Source of the DNA: Sphingobium sp. AP49
GTDB lineage: Bacteria; Pseudomonadota; Alphaproteobacteria; Sphingomonadales; Sphingomonadaceae
Assembly (NCBI RefSeq): GCF_000281715.2
Contig: NZ_CP124576.1
Location: 1,185,501 to 1,249,500, forward strand
Reading direction: 5' to 3'
Length of the DNA stretch: 64,000 bases
In this document: positions 18,188-27,467 of the stretch, in pieces
How the letters are laid out: each line of letters begins with the position of its first letter
Numbering within the stretch: the stretch's first letter is position 1
Made by a program: the position numbers and the translations under genes
The notes under the pieces: generated by a model
The model's input: the letters and a program-made list of their open reading frames with translations, nothing else
What the model was told of the DNA's origin: nothing
Database searches by the model: none

Positions 18188-18726
18188 TGTCCGATAACCG
18201 TCAGTCCCTGTCCGACCTCGCGTCGCTGGCCGCTGCCGCTCCTGTCGCCGCCGATCCGGTTGCCGTCGAAGGCGAAGCGCCCGTCGCTGCCGCCCCGGTC
18301 CAGCCTTCGGCTCCGCTGCGCGCCCAGGAAATCGACGGCCTTGGCCGCGCCTATGCCACCGGCCGCCGCAAGGACGCCGTGGCCCGCGTCTGGGTGAAGC
18401 CCGGCACCGGCAAGATCACGGTCAACGGCCGCGATCAGGAAGTCTATTTCGCCCGTCCGACCCTGCGCCTGGTGATCAACCAGCCGTTCGGCGTCACCGA
18501 GCGTGAAGGCCAGTATGACGTGATCGCCACCGTCAAGGGCGGCGGTCTGTCGGGCCAGGCCGGTGCGGTCAAGCACGGCATCGCCCAGGCGCTGTCGAAG
18601 TATGAGCCGGCGCTGCGCAGCGCGGTCAAGGCCGAAGGCTTCCTGACCCGTGACAGCCGCGTCGTCGAGCGTAAGAAGTATGGTAAGGCCAAGGCCCGCC
18701 GCAGCTTCCAGTTCTCGAAGCGCTAA
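18187..18726 (+). CDS. rpsI: 30S ribosomal protein S9
   Basis: 179 residues. The S9 core starts at about residue 56 ([21 protein letters not shown]) and ends with the tRNA-contacting basic tail [16 protein letters not shown]. Ahead of it is an Ala/Pro/Val-rich, acidic extension of about 50 residues that E. coli S9 lacks; it is probably disordered. The ATG shares a base with the rplM stop, so translation is coupled. A strong terminator follows. Confidence 0.98.
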   Translation: MSDNRQSLSDLASLAAAAPVAADPVAVEGEAPVAAAPVQPSAPLRAQEIDGLGRAYATGRRKDAVARVWVKPGTGKITVNGRDQEVYFARPTLRLVINQPFGVTEREGQYDVIATVKGGGLSGQAGAVKHGIAQALSKYEPALRSAVKAEGFLTRDSRVVERKKYGKAKARRSFQFSKR

Positions 18727-18757
18727 TCCGCTTCGCGACACGCGAGAAATTGGAGAA

Positions 18758-18784
18758 GGGGTCGGTTTCCGGCCCCTTTTTCTT
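18758..18784 (+). terminator. Rho-independent terminator after rpsI
   Basis: An 8-base-pair stem (GGGGTCGG at 18758-18765 with CCGGCCCC at 18769-18776, one G-T pair) with a three-base loop, then TTTTTTCTT. Lies 31 bases after the rpsI stop. Confidence 0.85.
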
Positions 18785-18870
18785 TGCCTGCGCGCCGCCC
18801 CTTGAGCGACCAGCCGGGATGCCATAGCGTCGTTCGATATTTATCGGTGCAAAGGGATGTTCGGGGGGAA

Positions 18871-21675
18871 ATGAGACAATTTGGTTGGTTGGCGGCGTCT
18901 GCCGCCATGGCAGTTGTTGCGCCGGCTTTCGCCGGGGAAGTGCCGCTCTATCAGCCGGCACCGGGCTGGGTCGACAAGGCGACGATGCCCAAGCTTGCCG
19001 CCGATGGCGATCCGCCGTCGATGATGATCCTCGACAATCAGGACCGGATCGAGAAAGGGCAATTGTGGAGCTATGCCGATATAGCGACCCGAGCCGGTTC
19101 GGCCGAGGCGCTGACCCAACTCTCCTCGCTGACGCTGCCCTGGGCACCGGACAAGGGCGACCTCATCATCCATGAATTGTCGATCCTGCGCGGCGACCAG
19201 CTGATCGATGCGCTGGCGGGTGGCAAGAAATTCACCGTGCTGCGCCGCGAGCAGGGGCTGGAGGCGCTGCAGATCAACGGCATCCTGACCGCCACCATGG
19301 CGGTCGAGGGGGTGCAGGTGGGGGATATCGTGCGCCTGCGCTATTCGGTCACCAGCAAGGATGATGCGCTGGGCGGTCATGTTCAGAATGTGTCGGGCCT
19401 GCCGGCTGCGCCGCTGCGCCTGGGCTTCGGCCGGGTTCGTACCCTCTGGGCCGAAGGCAGCATGCCACGCTGGAAGCTGCTGGCCACTGGTGTCGATGCC
19501 AGGCCGGTGAAGAAGGATGGCTTGACCGAACTCAGCTTCGCCCTGCCGCTTGCCAAGCAGCCGGAAATGCCGGCGGATGCACCGACCCGCTTCACTCACC
19601 CGCCCCTGTTCGAGCTGTCGACCTTCGCCAGTTGGACAGAGGTGTCGAAGACGATGGCGCCGCTCTATGCGACCGACGGACTGATCGCCGACGGATCGCC
19701 GTTGGCCGGCGAACTGGCCAAGCTCAAGGCATTGCCGGGATCGCCAAGGGAGAAGGCCGCCGCCGCGCTGCAACTGGTGCAGGATCATGTCCGCTATCTC
19801 ATGGTCGGCATGGATGGCGGCAATTATGTACCGCAAAAGCCGGCCGATACCTGGACGCTGCGCTATGGCGATTGCAAGGCGAAGACGTTGCTGCTGCTCG
19901 CGCTGTTGCGCGGCCTGGGTATCGAGGCGGAGCCGGTGCTGGCCAGTTCGGCGCTGGGCGATTTCGTGCCCGACCGCTTGCCGAGCGTGGCCGCCTTCGA
20001 TCATGTGCTGGTCCGGGCGGCGATCGACGGCCAGTCCTACTGGCTTGACGGCACCGGCCTTGGATCGCGGCTGGAGGATATCGGGGATACGCCGCGTTTC
20101 GGGTCGGTGCTGCCGGTGCGCGCCGCCGGCGCCGATCTGATGGCGATCCAGCCCCATGCCAATGCCCGGCCGACGATTGACGTCAGCATCGAGTCCGATG
20201 AGAGCGGGCATGAAAAGCTGCCCAGCGTGTTCGACGCACGGGCAGTGCTGCGCGGGCAGATCGCGACGATGATCAGCACCGGCCTGGGGCAGATGGATGC
20301 CAAGCGGCGCGACGAGATGGTCCAGGGCTTCTTCAGTGAGCAACTGGGTACGGCCCAATATAGTCAGGTCGGTGTCTCTACCGATCCGGCCACAGCCACC
20401 GTCACCTTCACGGCCCATGGCGTCACCAGTTCGCCGTGGAAGCTGAGCGACCGGCGGTATCGCCGTGACGCCAGCAAGCTGATTGACGACATCAGCTTCG
20501 CGCCGGATCGGGCGCGCCCGGCCTGGCTGTCGATCCCGGTTGCCACCACTGCGCCGATCGGCATCCGCTATCATCTGCGCCTGCGCCTGCCACAGGGTGG
20601 CAAGGGTTATATGGTCGAGGGTGAGCAGGGCCTCAACAAGACGGTGGCGGGCTATGATTTGCGCCGGACGGTGCAGTTGAAGGACGGGGTACTGGATGTA
20701 GAGGAGCGGACCGACGCCACCGGCGTCGAGATCGCGGCCGATCGCCTGCCTGACGAGCGCGACGCGCTGGCGACGGTGCAGGCCATGTCGCCACGTGTGA
20801 TCGGTCCGGCCAAGCCGACCTATTTATGGGATTACAGTCCCGCGACCATCGCCGCCTGGCCGCAGTCCAGGGCGGTCGAAGCGACCTTTGCCCAGGCCAT
20901 CGCCAAGGCGGATGCCGAAGACGCGACCGGCTATTCCAGCCGCAGCAATTTCCGCTGGGGCATTGGCGACTACAAGAATGCGCTGGTCGATCTGGACAAG
21001 GCGATCGCGATCAAGCCCGATATCGATCTTTATCTCCAGCGCGCCTATCGCCGCTTCCAGACCGGCGACGTCGCCGGCGCGCTGGCCGATGGCCGGATGG
21101 CGCGGCAGCTTGACCCGGCCTCCGGCGCGGCGGTCGGCACGGTCGCGACCTATCTCGCTGAAAGCGGCAAGCTGGACGATGCGCTGGGCATGGTCGACGC
21201 GAAGATCGCGATCGGCGGCGAAGCGCGGGACGGCTATCGCAGCTTCAAGGCGACATTGCTGGGCACCTATGGTGATCCGGCCAAGGCGATCGAGATCATC
21301 GACGCGCAACTGGCCGATAAGCCCGGCATGACCGGCCTGTTCAACGAGCGTTGCTGGGTCAAGGGATCGCGCAATGTCGAACTGGACAGCGCGGTGCAGG
21401 ATTGCACCAAGGCGGTGGAGCTGAGTTCGGGCAGCATGGCGGCGCTCGACAGCCGGGCGATGCTGTGGTTCCGCATGGGTCGGTTCGATGATGCGCTGCG
21501 CGACCTGGACGTCATCGTCGCACAGGAACCCGGCAAGGAGCCGAGCCGGTACATGCGCGGCATCGTGCTGCACCGGCTGGGCCGGGCGAGCGAGGGCGAT
21601 GCGGAGATCGCGGTTGCGCGCCGCATCGATCCGCGCATCGATGCCGTCTATGCCCGCTACGGGATCAAGCCCTGA
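18871..21675 (+). CDS. Exported DUF3857 / transglutaminase-like / TPR protein
   Basis: 934 residues from MRQFGWLAASAAMAVVAPAFA, a signal peptide; GGGGGGAA precedes the ATG. Domain order: DUF3857 (about 55-220), transglutaminase-like core (about 270-400) with Cys335 in RYGDCKAKTLLLLALLRGLG and the His and Asp in FDHVLVRAAIDGQSYWLDGTG, a beta-rich region, then TPR repeats (about 690-930; DLDKAIAIKPDIDLYLQRAYRRFQ and others). This layout is common in sphingomonads and Bacteroidetes and is thought to work in the periplasm, perhaps on peptide substrates. The apparent Cys-His-Asp triad is intact, so enzymatic activity is plausible, though unproven. No obvious operon partner. Confidence 0.85.
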   Translation: MRQFGWLAASAAMAVVAPAFAGEVPLYQPAPGWVDKATMPKLAADGDPPSMMILDNQDRIEKGQLWSYADIATRAGSAEALTQLSSLTLPWAPDKGDLIIHELSILRGDQLIDALAGGKKFTVLRREQGLEALQINGILTATMAVEGVQVGDIVRLRYSVTSKDDALGGHVQNVSGLPAAPLRLGFGRVRTLWAEGSMPRWKLLATGVDARPVKKDGLTELSFALPLAKQPEMPADAPTRFTHPPLFELSTFASWTEVSKTMAPLYATDGLIADGSPLAGELAKLKALPGSPREKAAAALQLVQDHVRYLMVGMDGGNYVPQKPADTWTLRYGDCKAKTLLLLALLRGLGIEAEPVLASSALGDFVPDRLPSVAAFDHVLVRAAIDGQSYWLDGTGLGSRLEDIGDTPRFGSVLPVRAAGADLMAIQPHANARPTIDVSIESDESGHEKLPSVFDARAVLRGQIATMISTGLGQMDAKRRDEMVQGFFSEQLGTAQYSQVGVSTDPATATVTFTAHGVTSSPWKLSDRRYRRDASKLIDDISFAPDRARPAWLSIPVATTAPIGIRYHLRLRLPQGGKGYMVEGEQGLNKTVAGYDLRRTVQLKDGVLDVEERTDATGVEIAADRLPDERDALATVQAMSPRVIGPAKPTYLWDYSPATIAAWPQSRAVEATFAQAIAKADAEDATGYSSRSNFRWGIGDYKNALVDLDKAIAIKPDIDLYLQRAYRRFQTGDVAGALADGRMARQLDPASGAAVGTVATYLAESGKLDDALGMVDAKIAIGGEARDGYRSFKATLLGTYGDPAKAIEIIDAQLADKPGMTGLFNERCWVKGSRNVELDSAVQDCTKAVELSSGSMAALDSRAMLWFRMGRFDDALRDLDVIVAQEPGKEPSRYMRGIVLHRLGRASEGDAEIAVARRIDPRIDAVYARYGIKP

Positions 21676-21703
21676 TTTTTTGTCGTGACGCCCGCGTTCC
21701 GAT

Positions 21704-21730
21704 GGAAACCTTTCCCTCTATCCAATGGTT
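21704..21730 (+). promoter_or_regulatory. EcfG-type stress promoter before csbD-like gene
   Basis: GGAAAC (21704-21709) and GGTT (21727-21730) with 17 bases between resemble the alphaproteobacterial general stress sigma factor pattern GGAAC-N16/17-CGTT, with a one-base insertion-like deviation in the -35 and G for C in the -10. Located 34 bases upstream of the ATG of a CsbD-like gene, a class often under this sigma factor. Confidence 0.4.
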
Positions 21731-21764
21731 GACAGAGGGAAAGCCACTTCCAAGGAGAAACCAG

Positions 21765-21947
21765 ATGGGTGAAATGACCGACAAGGTGAAGGCTGCGGGC
21801 AACAAGGCCGCCGGTGCCACGAAGGAAGCAATCGGCAAGGCTACCGACAATGAGCGGCTCGAAGCCGAAGGCAAGCTGCAGAAGGCCAAGGGTACGGCGC
21901 AGGATGTGGCCGGATCGGTCAAGGGTGCGCTCGGCGACAAGATCTGA
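21765..21947 (+). CDS. CsbD-like stress protein
   Basis: 60 residues, very hydrophilic and Ala/Lys/Gly-rich: MGEMTDKVKAAGNKAAGATKEAIGK, then RLEAEGKLQKAKGTAQDVAGSVKGALGDKI, matching the CsbD family. The ribosome binding site AAGGAGAAA is near-perfect; the upstream in-frame codons are rejected as start. Family members are general-stress proteins of unknown mechanism. Likely single-gene unit with its own stress-type promoter and a terminator. Confidence 0.88.
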   Translation: MGEMTDKVKAAGNKAAGATKEAIGKATDNERLEAEGKLQKAKGTAQDVAGSVKGALGDKI

Positions 21948-21973
21948 CGCCCCGACCATCTGCACGAACGAAG

Positions 21974-22001
21974 AGGCTCCGCCGACAGGCGGGGCCTTTT
22001 T
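21974..22001 (+). terminator. Terminator after csbD-like gene
   Basis: A 10-base-pair stem (21974-21983 with 21988-21997, one T-G pair), four-base loop GACA and a T-rich tract. On the opposite strand it could also serve the leftward symporter transcript. Confidence 0.85.
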
Positions 22002-22107
22002 CGTTTCTGTCCTATCTGGTTAGGGTTGAGCTATAAGAACGGGGGCGCTTTCCGATAGGATCGCGGCCCCGCAACAATATGTCAGAATGTGCGGGAAATG
22101 TGCGAAG

Positions 22108-23475
22108 TTAAGCCTGTTCCGCCAGATAGGCCTTCACATCGCGGCGCAGTTCACCGGCGCACAGATAGAGGGCGATGACATTGGGGATCGCCATCAGGAA
22201 GAAGCTGCTGTCGACGATGCCGACCACCCGGCCGAGGTCGATCGCGGCGGCCGGGGGCAGGGCGACGACATAGAGGATCTTGTAGATCCATTGCGCGCGC
22301 GGCCCATTGCCGAATAGATAGCCCCAGGCCTGAAGGCCATAGAAGCCCCAGGCGACCAGCGTCGAATAGGCGAAGAGGAAGACGACGACGGCGAGCAGCC
22401 AGGGGAACCAGGGCGACACCTGGGCAAAGGCGGCCGAGGTGATGGCGATGCCCTCCAGCCCATTGTTCCAGGTGCCGGCGACGACGAGGGCGAGACCGCC
22501 CAGCGCGCAGACGATCATCGTGCCGAGCAGCGGCTCCAGCAGGGCGACCAGGCCTTCCGACACCGGATGGCGCGCCCGCGCCAGGCTGTGCGCCATGACG
22601 GCAGACCCGACGCCGGCCTCGCTGGCAAAGACCGCGCGGCGCATGCCCGCGACAAAGGCGCCGATCGCCCCGCCGGTGGCGGCATCGCTGGAAAAGGCGC
22701 CGTGCCAGATCAGTGCCAGCGCGCCGGGAATGGCGTCGGCGTGGAGGATCAGGATCGCCGCGACGCCGCCCAGATAGACGGTGACCTTGAGCGGGGTCAG
22801 GCGCTTCGACACCTCGCCCAGCCAGGCCGCGCCACCCATCGTCACCAGCGCGACGGCCGCCGCGATGAACACGCCATAGGCCCAGCCATTGGTCATGCCG
22901 GTGACCACCTTCACCTGGGCGAAGCTCTGGTTGACCTGCACCATCGGGATCGCGCCGAACAGGGCGAAGAAGGCATAGGCGCCGCCCAGCACCAGGCCGA
23001 TCTTCGGCCAGCCGCGCGCCGCGCCGACGGCTTTGAGCACATACATCGGCCCGCCATGGACATGGCCGCGTTCGTCGAAGACGCGATATTTGAGGCCCAG
23101 CGTAACCTCCGCCATCTTCACCGTCATCGCGAACCAGCCGATGATGAACATCCACAATATCGCGCCCGGCCCGCCCATGGTCAGTGCCACTGCAACGCCG
23201 GCAATATTGCCCAGGCCGATCGTGCCGGACAGCGCCGTGGAGAGCGCGCCCCACTGGCTGACATCGCCCTTTGCCTCGCCTTCATGCGGCTGGGTCCGAA
23301 GGATACGGATCGCCCGGCCGACCTGGGTGACATTGGGGAAGCCCAGCCAGATGGTGAAGAACAGCATGGGGAGCGCCAGATAGAGCACGATCAACTCGAT
23401 CTGTGCGCCGAACAAGGGCACCTTGAAGAAGACCGCGCTGGACAGCGCATCGACGGCGGCATTGAAATTTTCCAT
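22108..23475 (-). CDS. Sodium:alanine symporter family (AGCS) transporter
   Basis: 455 residues from the ATG at 23475 (an in-frame TTG at 23514 is an alternative). About eleven hydrophobic segments. Family signatures: GLGNIAGVAVALTMGGPGAILWMFIIGWFAMTVKMAEVTLGLKYR, VHGGPMYVL, GIGSAVMAHSLAR-type region (VGSAVMAHSLARARHPVSEG). It probably imports a small amino acid such as alanine or glycine with Na+. The gene stands alone and is divergent from glmM. Confidence 0.88.
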   Translation of the reverse strand: MENFNAAVDALSSAVFFKVPLFGAQIELIVLYLALPMLFFTIWLGFPNVTQVGRAIRILRTQPHEGEAKGDVSQWGALSTALSGTIGLGNIAGVAVALTMGGPGAILWMFIIGWFAMTVKMAEVTLGLKYRVFDERGHVHGGPMYVLKAVGAARGWPKIGLVLGGAYAFFALFGAIPMVQVNQSFAQVKVVTGMTNGWAYGVFIAAAVALVTMGGAAWLGEVSKRLTPLKVTVYLGGVAAILILHADAIPGALALIWHGAFSSDAATGGAIGAFVAGMRRAVFASEAGVGSAVMAHSLARARHPVSEGLVALLEPLLGTMIVCALGGLALVVAGTWNNGLEGIAITSAAFAQVSPWFPWLLAVVVFLFAYSTLVAWGFYGLQAWGYLFGNGPRAQWIYKILYVVALPPAAAIDLGRVVGIVDSSFFLMAIPNVIALYLCAGELRRDVKAYLAEQA

Positions 23476-23568
23476 GCAGCGGCGATGCCGGGAGAGCGGT
23501 GGAAAGTCGATCAAAGATTGCTATGGGGGAAGTGAGTTTTACCCATAGCCGCCCTGGGGCAGGATCGC

Positions 23569-24909
23569 ATGAGCAGACAATATTTCGGCACCGACGGTAT
23601 TCGTGGTCGCACCAACCAGTGGCCGATGACGCCGCAACTGGCGATGAAGGTCGGCATGGCCGCAGGCACCCATTTCCAGCGCGGCAGCCATCGCCACCGG
23701 GTGGTGATCGGCAAGGATACCCGCCTGTCGGGCTATATGGTCGAAAATGCGCTGGTTGCAGGCTTCACCGCCGTCGGCATGGACGTGGTCCAGTTCGGGC
23801 CGATCCCGACGCCCGCCGTCGCCCTGCTCGCCCATTCGATGCGCGCCGATCTGGGCGTGATGATCTCGGCCAGCCACAATCCCTATTATGACAATGGCAT
23901 CAAGCTGTTCGGCCCGGATGGCTACAAGCTGTCGGACGAGGATGAACTGAAGATCGAGGCGCTGCTGAACCAGGATGTGCCGCTGGCCGCATCCAAGGAT
24001 ATCGGCCGCGCCCGCCGGGTCGAGGATGCCCGTGGCCGTTATATTCATGCGGTCAAGTCCAGCTTCCCCGCCGACCTGCGGCTCGACGGGCTGAAAATCG
24101 TGGTCGATTGCGCCAATGGCGCTGCCTACCAGGTCGCGCCGTCCGCCTTGTGGGAACTGGGGGCGGAGGTCGTCGCGGTCGGGGTCACGCCCAACGGCAC
24201 CAACATCAATGACGGCTGCGGTTCGACCGCGCCGTTGCTGTGTCAGGAAACCGTCGTCTCCTCGGGCGCGGACATCGGCATCGCGCTCGACGGTGATGCC
24301 GATCGGCTGATCGTGGTGGACGAAAAGGGCCAGATCGTCGACGGCGACCAGATCATGGCGCTGATTGCCGCCAATTTCGCCCGCGCCGGCACGCTGCGCG
24401 GCGGCGGGCTGGTGGCGACGATCATGTCGAACCTGGGCCTCGAACGCTTCCTGACCGGGCAGGGGATCGGCCTGGAGCGGACCAAGGTCGGTGACCGCTA
24501 TGTGCTGGAGCGGATGCGCGAGGGCGGCTTCAATGTCGGCGGCGAACAGTCCGGCCACATGATCCTGTCCGACTATGCGACCACCGGCGATGGCACGGTC
24601 GCCGCGCTGCAGGTGCTCGCGGCGCTGGTCCGTTCGGGCAAGCCCGCGAGCGAGACGCTGCACCAGTTCGATCCGGTGCCGCAGCTGCTCAAGAATGTCC
24701 GCTTCGCCGGCGGCAAGCCGCTGGAAGATGAAACGGTGCAGCGGGTGATCGCCCAGGCCGAAGCAGAACTGAACGGCTCGGGCCGGCTGGTCATCCGCCC
24801 GTCCGGCACCGAGCCGGTGATCCGCGTCATGGCCGAGGGCGATCATGAGGATCAGGTCAGGGATGTGGTCGAGCGCATCTGCGCTGCGGTTGAAAAGGCG
24901 GCGGCCTGA
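23569..24909 (+). CDS. glmM: Phosphoglucosamine mutase
   Basis: 446 residues. Start [11 protein letters not shown], catalytic phosphoserine Ser102 in [18 protein letters not shown], metal-binding loop ALDGDADRL (Asp241, 243, 245), sugar-binding GGEQSGHMI and the phosphate-binding [12 protein letters not shown] at the C-terminus. All are in the expected places and the length is standard. It converts glucosamine 6-phosphate to glucosamine 1-phosphate for UDP-GlcNAc, peptidoglycan and LPS. FtsH, its common neighbour elsewhere, is absent. Confidence 0.97.
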   Translation: MSRQYFGTDGIRGRTNQWPMTPQLAMKVGMAAGTHFQRGSHRHRVVIGKDTRLSGYMVENALVAGFTAVGMDVVQFGPIPTPAVALLAHSMRADLGVMISASHNPYYDNGIKLFGPDGYKLSDEDELKIEALLNQDVPLAASKDIGRARRVEDARGRYIHAVKSSFPADLRLDGLKIVVDCANGAAYQVAPSALWELGAEVVAVGVTPNGTNINDGCGSTAPLLCQETVVSSGADIGIALDGDADRLIVVDEKGQIVDGDQIMALIAANFARAGTLRGGGLVATIMSNLGLERFLTGQGIGLERTKVGDRYVLERMREGGFNVGGEQSGHMILSDYATTGDGTVAALQVLAALVRSGKPASETLHQFDPVPQLLKNVRFAGGKPLEDETVQRVIAQAEAELNGSGRLVIRPSGTEPVIRVMAEGDHEDQVRDVVERICAAVEKAAA

Positions 24910-24926
24910 TGCTTGCCACTATTATC

Positions 24927-25024
24927 CCGTTCGCCCTGAGCGAAGTCGAAGGGCAGCACCGCCCGCAGGGAGGTGTCTTCGCCTCCGCTCAGACAAAGGC
25001 TTCGACTTCGCTCAGCCCGAACGG
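24927..25024. repeat. REP-like imperfect inverted repeat
   Basis: A 25-base arm at 24927-24951 recurs inverted at 25000-25024 with two mismatches, flanking a 48-base loop. The core CTGAGCGAAGTCGAAG is a form common in intergenic palindromic repeats of sphingomonads and xanthomonads. Located between glmM and the DUF1272 gene, it could act as an mRNA-stabilising hairpin or be a REP element dispersed by a RAYT transposase; only one copy lies in this window. Confidence 0.75.
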
Positions 25025-25035
25025 AGTTATGAACC

Positions 25036-25260
25036 ATGCTTGAAATGCGCCCTGATTGCGAACGCTGTGGCACCGACCTGCCGGCCGATGCCCCCGGCGC
25101 GTTCATCTGTTCCTTTGAGTGCACTTATTGCGCGCCCTGTGCCGAGGCGCTGGACGATCGCTGCCCCAATTGCGGCGGCGAATTGATGGACCGGCCGACC
25201 CGGATGGGCAAGGCGCTGGCGAACAACCCGGCGTCGACCGAGCGCAAGTTCAAGGGATGA
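25036..25260 (+). CDS. DUF1272 zinc-ribbon-like small protein
   Basis: 74 residues with four CxxC-type pairs: CERC, CTYCAPC and CPNC, in the order typical of DUF1272 (LEMRPDCERCGTDLP...ICSFECTYC...CPNCGGEL). It probably binds zinc; function unknown. Its stop overlaps the thiD start by 4 bases (ATGA), forming a three-gene chain with thiD and rnhB. The start ATG follows directly after the inverted repeat. Confidence 0.85.
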   Translation: MLEMRPDCERCGTDLPADAPGAFICSFECTYCAPCAEALDDRCPNCGGELMDRPTRMGKALANNPASTERKFKG

Positions 25261-26144
25261 CACCGGCCCGCATCCTGATCATTGCCGGGTCCGACAGCGG
25301 CGGTGGCGCCGGCATCCAGGCGGACATCAAGACGGTGACGATGCTGGGCGGCCATGCCATGACCGCGATCACCGCGATTACCGCGCAGAATACGCGGGGG
25401 GTGCAGGGTGTCCACCCGGTGCCGACCGAGATGGTGCTGGCGCAGATGGAAAGCTGCATTGCTGACATCGGCGTTGATGCGGTCAAGATCGGCATGATCG
25501 GTTCGGCGCAGACGGCGGCGGCCGTCGCCGAGCGGCTGGCGCTGCTGGAGCATGTGCCCATCATCTTCGATCCGGTGATGGTCGCGACCAGCGGATCGCT
25601 GCTGGCCGACGATGCGACCATCGCGGCGTTCAAGCGACTGATGCAGGTGGCGACCGTCATCACGCCGAACGTGCCGGAACTGGCCGCACTGACCGGTCGG
25701 ACGATTGATGATATCGAGCAGTTGGAGGACGCGGCGCAGGCGTTGCGGGAGAAGACGGGCGCCGTCATCTTCGCCAAGGGCGGACATCTGCCGCAGCAGC
25801 CGGAGGACGACCGGCCGTTGATCCATGACCTGCTGGTCGATGAGGATATGGTCGCGGAATATTCGGTCGCGCGGATCGAGACCCGCCACAATCATGGCAC
25901 CGGCTGCACGCTGGCGAGTGCGATCGCCACCGGCCTGGGGCGCGGCCTCTCGCTGGCCGATGCGGTCGACCGGGCCGAGGCCTTTGTCGCCGCCGTATTG
26001 AAGGCGGCGCCGGGACTGGGGCAGGGCCATGGGCCGATGGGCCATGCGCTGGGCCATACGCCCTTCTATCATCTGCTGGCGGCGAGCGAGCAGAACGGAT
26101 GGGAGGCGACGGACTTTGCCGCGCGCTATTCCGACCATGCCTGA
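25257..26144 (+). CDS. thiD: Hydroxymethylpyrimidine / phosphomethylpyrimidine kinase
   Basis: 295 residues from the ATG at 25257, overlapping the DUF1272 stop. Ribokinase-fold signatures: [61 protein letters not shown] and the anion-hole and base motif [15 protein letters not shown]. It phosphorylates HMP and HMP-P in thiamine synthesis. A C-terminal extension of about 25 residues (after GPLNHAL-type region) is longer than in E. coli ThiD. No other thiamine gene is near. Confidence 0.95.
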   Translation: MTPARILIIAGSDSGGGAGIQADIKTVTMLGGHAMTAITAITAQNTRGVQGVHPVPTEMVLAQMESCIADIGVDAVKIGMIGSAQTAAAVAERLALLEHVPIIFDPVMVATSGSLLADDATIAAFKRLMQVATVITPNVPELAALTGRTIDDIEQLEDAAQALREKTGAVIFAKGGHLPQQPEDDRPLIHDLLVDEDMVAEYSVARIETRHNHGTGCTLASAIATGLGRGLSLADAVDRAEAFVAAVLKAAPGLGQGHGPMGHALGHTPFYHLLAASEQNGWEATDFAARYSDHA

Positions 26145-26736
26145 TTTTGCCCATGAACTGATCCATCATCCCGGCCTGGTCGCTGGCGTGGACGAGGCCG
26201 GGCGCGGGCCGCTGGCGGGTCCGGTGGTCGCGGCGGCGGTGATCCTGCGGCAGGAGGATTGTCCCGAGGGCCTCAATGATTCCAAGAAGCTGACCGCCAG
26301 GAAGCGGGCCGTGCTGGAGGGCGAGATCAAGGCGCGGGCGCTATGCTGGGGGCTGGGCATCGCCAGCGTCGCGGAGATCGACGAACTCAACATCCTGTGG
26401 GCGACGATGCTGGCCATGACCCGCGCGGTCGAGGCGCTGGAGCAGGAGTGCGCCCATGTGCTGGTTGATGGCAATCGCTGCCCCAACTGGCGCTGGCCAT
26501 CGACCGCAGTGGTGGAAGGCGACGCCAAATGCCTGTCGATCGCCGCAGCATCGATCCTGGCCAAGGAAGAGCGCGACCGGATGATGGTCGCGGCGGCGGC
26601 CGACCATCCCCATTATGGATGGGAGAGCAACAAGGGCTATGGCAGCGCCAAGCATATGGCGGCGCTCCGCGAACATGGGCCAACTCCGCTGCACCGGCGC
26701 AGCTTCGCCCCGGTGGCGCAGCTTTTGTTGATCTGA
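26137..26736 (+). CDS. rnhB: Ribonuclease HII
   Basis: 199 residues. Start ATG lies 8 bases inside the end of thiD; a longer upstream frame is rejected because it would read through thiD. Motifs: [21 protein letters not shown] with the DEAGRG metal-binding pair, [17 protein letters not shown] and ILAKEERDR, then [24 protein letters not shown]. It removes RNA primers and single ribonucleotides from DNA. All catalytic acidic residues appear present. Confidence 0.96.
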   Translation: MPDFAHELIHHPGLVAGVDEAGRGPLAGPVVAAAVILRQEDCPEGLNDSKKLTARKRAVLEGEIKARALCWGLGIASVAEIDELNILWATMLAMTRAVEALEQECAHVLVDGNRCPNWRWPSTAVVEGDAKCLSIAAASILAKEERDRMMVAAAADHPHYGWESNKGYGSAKHMAALREHGPTPLHRRSFAPVAQLLLI

Positions 26737-26800
26737 ACCTGTCCCGGAGCGGGATCGAGAGGGTACTGGCGCTTGCCGGGATGATGGTTAAGACAGGCTT

Positions 26801-27463
26801 ATGTCTTTCCGCCGGCTTTGCTTTTCCAGCCTGATCCCGATGCTCGGCATGCTGCTGCCATCGCCGGCGGCCGTCGCATCTCAACCGGAAGAATTGGCGC
26901 CCGGTGGCTATCGCTGGCTGGAAGATGGCCCGTGGGATGGACCGATCTACATGGTCATCAGCATCGACCGGCAAATGGTCCATGTCTATGATGGCGACAG
27001 GCTGGTCGGCATGGCGAGCGTGTCCACCGGCATGGCCGGCCATCGCACGCCGACCGGCGACTATCCGATCTTGCAGAAGAATCAGTGGCACCGCTCCAAC
27101 ATCTACAGCAATGCGCCGATGCCCTTCATGCAGCGGCTGACCTGGGACGGGATCGCGCTCCATGCCGGGCACAATCCCGGTTATCCTGCCAGCCATGGCT
27201 GCATTCGCCTGCCCTATGCCTTTGCCCAGAAGCTGTTCGGCATCACCCGTCTGGGTACGCTGGTCAATGTGACCCGCGACCGGCTCGACCCGGCATTGAT
27301 GGTCGATGGGTTGGTGCTGGCGGACATGGATTCCTCGATCGTCAGCTTCTCCCCGCGGGAAACGGCATCGACAGATGGTGAAGCGGCCAGCCCGGACTTA
27401 TCTGCGGTGCCGTTGCTGGAGGTCGATCCCGGCGTCTTTGCCTTGCGCTTGTCGCGGCGTTGA
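26801..27463 (+). CDS. L,D-transpeptidase (YkuD domain), exported
   Basis: 220 residues with an N-terminal signal peptide (ending about VAS at 27). The YkuD catalytic motif is HAGHNPGYPASHGCIRLP with nucleophile Cys134 and His132; upstream YMVISIDRQMVHVYDGDRL and GHRTPTGDYPI are typical. It probably crosslinks peptidoglycan through 3-3 bonds or attaches proteins to it in the periplasm. The C-terminal 50 residues lack a recognisable domain. The gene converges with the permease, 4 bases between stops. Confidence 0.9.
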   Translation: MSFRRLCFSSLIPMLGMLLPSPAAVASQPEELAPGGYRWLEDGPWDGPIYMVISIDRQMVHVYDGDRLVGMASVSTGMAGHRTPTGDYPILQKNQWHRSNIYSNAPMPFMQRLTWDGIALHAGHNPGYPASHGCIRLPYAFAQKLFGITRLGTLVNVTRDRLDPALMVDGLVLADMDSSIVSFSPRETASTDGEAASPDLSAVPLLEVDPGVFALRLSRR

Positions 27464-27467
27464 CATG

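Noticed and set aside
18841..20574. 577-codon minus-strand frame opposite the transglutaminase/TPR gene
   Set aside because: No recognisable domain, no ribosome binding site; the plus-strand gene has signal peptide, triad and TPR repeats.
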